A stretch of DNA of 15,925 nucleotides from an uncultured Clostridia bacterium (GTDB lineage: Bacteria > Bacillota > Clostridia > Oscillospirales > Oscillospiraceae): the NCBI GenBank assembly GCA_947176425.1, contig CAMWQV010000005.1:1-15925 (forward strand), in the 5' to 3' direction. Each line of letters opens with the position of its first letter. The first letter of the stretch is position 1. The notes under the pieces were generated by a model. It saw only the letters and a list, made by a program, of their open reading frames with translations. It was not told the origin of the DNA and searched no databases. Position numbers and translations under genes: made by a program. Shown in pieces: positions 13,847 to 15,925 of this stretch.

Positions 13847-15193
13847 TTACACCACGCCGTAGGCCAGCATGGAATCGGCAACCTTCAGGAAGCCCGCAAT
13901 ATTCGCGCCTGCCACCAGATTCCCCGGCATGCCAAAGCGTTCCGCCGCCTCGGACGCGTTGCGATACAGGTCGGTCATGATGCGCTTGAGATGGTCGTCA
14001 ACTTCCTCGAAGCTCCAGTAGAAACGCATGGAGTTTTGGCTCATTTCCAGTGCGGAAGTCGCCACGCCGCCCGCGTTAGCCGCTTTTGCCGGCGCGAACA
14101 GAATGCCCGCCGCCTGCAATGCGTCCACAGCTTCCGGCGTGCAGGGCATATTCGCGCCCTCGGCTACAGCGAAGCACTTGTTTGCAATCAACGATTTTGC
14201 CGCATTGCCGTCCAGCTCGTTCTGCGTAGCGCAGGGCAGAGCGATATCGCAGGGAATCGTCCAGATACCGGAACAGCCGGTGTGATATTCCGCCTCGGGG
14301 TGCGTCTCCACATACGCGCTGATGCGTTTGCGTTCCACTTCCTTCAGCTGCTTGATCAGCGCCAGATCGATTCCGTTGGCGTCGTAAATATAACCGCCGG
14401 AGTCGGACATTGCCACAACCTTCGCGCCGAAAGCGGTTGCTTTTTCACAGGCATAAATCGCCACGTTGCCGGAACCGGAAATGACGACTGTCGCGCCGTC
14501 AAAGCTCTTTCCAGCCTCCCGGAGCATATTGTCCGCAAAATAGCACAGGCCGTAACCGGTGGCCTCAGTACGGGCCAGACTGCCGCCGTAGGTCAGGCCC
14601 TTGCCGGTCAGCACGCCGGTAAACTCGTTGGCAAGCCGCTTATACTGTCCGAACAGATAGCCGATCTCGCGTCCGCCCACGCCGATATCACCGGCAGGCA
14701 CGTCGGTATCCGGCCCGATATACTTGAACAGCTCGGTCATAAAGCTCTGGCAGAAACGCATGACTTCGTTGTCGCTCTTGCCCTTGGGGTCGAAATCGCT
14801 GCCGCCCTTGCCGCCGCCGATGGGCAGACCGGTCAGGCTGTTTTTGAAAATCTGCTCAAAGCCCAGGAACTTGATAATTCCCTCATACACGGAGGGATGG
14901 AACCGCAGGCCGCCCTTGTACGGCCCGATAGCGCTGCTGAACTGCACACGGAAGCCGCGGTTGACATGGATATTGCCGTTGTCATCTTCCCAGGGAACGC
15001 GGAATTTAATAATCCGTTCCGGTTCCACAAGGCAGTCCATTACGCCCTCGCGGATGTACTCCGGATGGGCGTCAACGACAGGGGAGAGGGAAGTCAGAAC
15101 CTCCTGCACGGCCTGATGAAATTCAGGTTCCGCCGGATTGCGCTGCACCACGCGGTCCATCAGCTGGCGCAGGTATTCGTTAGGGATACTCAT
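13847..15193 (-). CDS. gdhA: Glutamate dehydrogenase (canonical active site)
   Basis: Interconverts 2-oxoglutarate plus ammonium with glutamate; cytoplasmic hexamer of about 50-kDa subunits. The protein has 448 aa from ATG 15193, chosen because GGAGG is 8 nt upstream; an in-frame ATG at 15208 overlaps that site. All key residues are present: Lys93 (GPYKGGLRF), Lys117 (FKNSL), catalytic Lys129 (GGGKGGSDF), Asp169 (VPAGDIGVG), the RTEATGYG coenzyme contact, ANAGGVATSALEM with Asn and Ser, and the Rossmann loop SGSGNVAIYA. The SDSGGYIYD segment after the second Rossmann strand differs from the SGPDG of the downstream paralogue, hinting at different coenzyme use, possibly NADPH for biosynthesis. 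It is the first gene of a two-gdh operon. Promoter and leader hairpin lie at 15219-15299. Confidence 0.96.
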   Translation of the reverse strand: MSIPNEYLRQLMDRVVQRNPAEPEFHQAVQEVLTSLSPVVDAHPEYIREGVMDCLVEPERIIKFRVPWEDDNGNIHVNRGFRVQFSSAIGPYKGGLRFHPSVYEGIIKFLGFEQIFKNSLTGLPIGGGKGGSDFDPKGKSDNEVMRFCQSFMTELFKYIGPDTDVPAGDIGVGGREIGYLFGQYKRLANEFTGVLTGKGLTYGGSLARTEATGYGLCYFADNMLREAGKSFDGATVVISGSGNVAIYACEKATAFGAKVVAMSDSGGYIYDANGIDLALIKQLKEVERKRISAYVETHPEAEYHTGCSGIWTIPCDIALPCATQNELDGNAAKSLIANKCFAVAEGANMPCTPEAVDALQAAGILFAPAKAANAGGVATSALEMSQNSMRFYWSFEEVDDHLKRIMTDLYRNASEAAERFGMPGNLVAGANIAGFLKVADSMLAYGVV

Positions 15194-15218
15194 GATAGAT
15201 GCCTCCAAAATATGGTTT

Positions 15219-15253
15219 CCGGCGGTGCAGGGACAGACCGTCCTGCACTCCGG
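15219..15253 (-). promoter_or_regulatory. Hairpin in the gdhA 5' leader
   Basis: On the minus strand CCGG, then GTGCAGGAC, pair with GTCCCTGCAC (one bulge) and a second CCGG. It starts about 10 nt after the predicted transcription start and ends about 9 nt before GGAGG. No U-tract follows, so it is not an attenuator of the usual kind; mRNA stabilisation or a protein-binding site are possible. Confidence 0.45.
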
Positions 15254-15269
15254 TACTTTAATCCGCTAC

Positions 15270-15299
15270 ATCGTAGCACAGAGCTTTTGTCCCCGTCAA
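15270..15299 (-). promoter_or_regulatory. Predicted promoter of the gdhA operon
   Basis: On the minus strand TTGACG (15299-15294), an 18-nt spacer and TACGAT (15275-15270). Just upstream lie A and T tracts (around 15301-15335) that could act as an UP element. About 75 nt before the gdhA start codon. Confidence 0.65.
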
Positions 15300-15354
15300 C
15301 AGTTTTTTCCGGCTGAGAAAAAATTTTGGTTGTTTGTATAAAAAATCACAAGCG

Positions 15355-15735
15355 CTACAGAATGTTTTTGACACTGACGCCCTGGGTTTCCGCCAAGAGC
15401 CGCATTTGCTTCATCAGCTGGGCCAGCAGGACATGGAATTCTCCGTCATCCTGCTGCCTGCAAACAGCAGCCGCCCCTGCGAATAAAGATTCAGCCTCGT
15501 CCAGTTCGTTGTGGGACATGATGGTATGAAAAAACTGCTGGCTGGAATCCCAGTCCTCGTAGGCGTCCCGCAGAAGGACATCCGCTTCGGTCCAGTTTTC
15601 TTCGGCAGCGGCCTTGTCTACTTCTTGCAGCAGTGTTATCCAATGGTCGGTCCGCTGATCAACGTGATTTCCTGCCCAAAGGGAGAAGCCCAGGATAACA
15701 GCCAGCAGAGCTGTTGGGATATACAGCGCCTTCAT
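15355..15735 (-). CDS. DUF4363 family protein
   Basis: A 126-aa protein with one N-terminal membrane anchor (about residues 5-22, LYIPTALLAVILGFSLWAG) and a helical, acidic remainder facing out of the cytoplasm. The pattern WITLLQEVDKAAAEENWTEADVLLRDAYEDWD, HNELDEAESLFAGAAAV and the end LLAETQGVSVKNIL matches DUF4363. The start ATG has AAAGGAGGGG shortly upstream; an upstream in-frame extension overlaps the neighbouring gene and is rejected. It overlaps the end of the DUF421 gene by 4 nt (ATGA), so the two are translationally coupled. DUF421-DUF4363 pairs are common in spore-forming Clostridia. Function unknown; an accessory role for the DUF421 membrane protein is inferred. Confidence 0.88.
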   Translation of the reverse strand: MKALYIPTALLAVILGFSLWAGNHVDQRTDHWITLLQEVDKAAAEENWTEADVLLRDAYEDWDSSQQFFHTIMSHNELDEAESLFAGAAAVCRQQDDGEFHVLLAQLMKQMRLLAETQGVSVKNIL

Positions 15736-15925
15736 GTGTTCCCCTCCTTTGCCACACACACCACACTTCCTGCCTCGTCCACGGTCATTAAGAAGACCTG
15801 TTTCGGGGATGTGAGGCGGCGTTCTTTTAACTGACTGTCCAGCCATTTGAGATCATAGCCGCTGCCGCTGAGATTGTCAGACATGATATGGCCGTCATTG
15901 ATCAGCAGAATGGGGAGGGTCACAT
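15732..15925 (-). CDS. DUF421 (YetF-like) protein, C-terminal part only (runs off right edge)
   Basis: The last 64 codons of a gene whose start is beyond the window. The visible part is the soluble C-terminal YetF domain: PILLINDGHIMSDNLSGSGYD (the recurring LIxDGxIxxxNL pattern), LKWLDSQLKERRLTSPKQVFLMTVDEAGSVVCVAKEG. Whole family members have three N-terminal membrane helices followed by this domain. Base 15923 begins a GTG read as an internal Val, not a start. The stop TGA lies inside the next gene's ATGA. Relatives in Bacillus are membrane proteins of the spore and cell envelope; a precise job is not known. Confidence 0.8.
   Translation of the reverse strand, partial: VTLPILLINDGHIMSDNLSGSGYDLKWLDSQLKERRLTSPKQVFLMTVDEAGSVVCVAKEGNT

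Noticed and set aside
13327..14951. Repeated tracts in the gdh pair as part of a mobile element
   Set aside because: The matches lie inside homologous codons of two paralogous genes at equivalent positions; there are no terminal repeats or transposase genes.
12923..15316. 797-codon open frame on the plus strand
   Set aside because: It is exactly antisense to the two gdh genes, which have full family motifs, ribosome sites and a shared promoter. The long frame is a by-product of GC-rich codon use; its protein has no recognisable domain.

Overview
This window looks like a chromosomal stretch of an anaerobic, probably spore-forming member of the Clostridia (Bacillota), most likely Oscillospiraceae-like. 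The reasons are strong AGGAGG ribosome binding sites, sigma-A type promoters, a T-box riboswitch, a type III glutamine synthetase, an [FeFe]-hydrogenase, a YtvI-type sporulation membrane protein, a rubredoxin-fused flavin reductase and a DUF421/DUF4363 pair. The DNA is moderately GC-rich. I see no mobile element, phage gene, rRNA, tRNA or CRISPR array, so this reads as core metabolism. The taxonomic placement is inference from gene content.

Layout. Minus strand 1-1137: an ACT-domain protein (pheB type) followed by homoserine dehydrogenase, cut by the left edge. Divergent from it, plus strand 1291-3037: a YtvI/AI-2E-type permease and a flavin reductase-rubredoxin protein, closed by a terminator at 3091-3121. 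At 3259-3592 a promoter and an asparagine-specific T-box leader precede asnB and then a type III glutamine synthetase (glnN), ending in a terminator at 7320-7356. A PadR regulator and a DUF2812 membrane protein form an overlapping pair (7445-8913). They converge on a bidirectional terminator with a minus-strand set: [FeFe]-hydrogenase, thioredoxin and an Asn/Gly-rich lipoprotein (11590 down to 8956). An independently transcribed UPF0173 metallo-hydrolase follows (12364-11744). Next come two adjacent glutamate dehydrogenase genes (15193-12491), and at the right edge a DUF421/DUF4363 pair.

How the genes relate. Nitrogen and amino-acid metabolism dominates: glutamate dehydrogenase makes glutamate from ammonia, glutamine synthetase makes glutamine, AsnB uses glutamine to make asparagine, and homoserine dehydrogenase leads aspartate toward Thr/Met. 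The T-box ties asnB, and probably glnN, to the charging of tRNA-Asn. A redox group (hydrogenase, thioredoxin, rubredoxin-flavin reductase) lies among them.

The most striking observation is the second glutamate dehydrogenase (12491-13834). It has Ala where the family has its catalytic Lys, and at least two other active-site substitutions, while the gene directly upstream is fully canonical. This suggests a pseudoenzyme subunit or glutamate/2-oxoglutarate sensor co-expressed with a real GDH. The second point of interest is the T-box leader, whose expression platform seems to involve the asnB Shine-Dalgarno.
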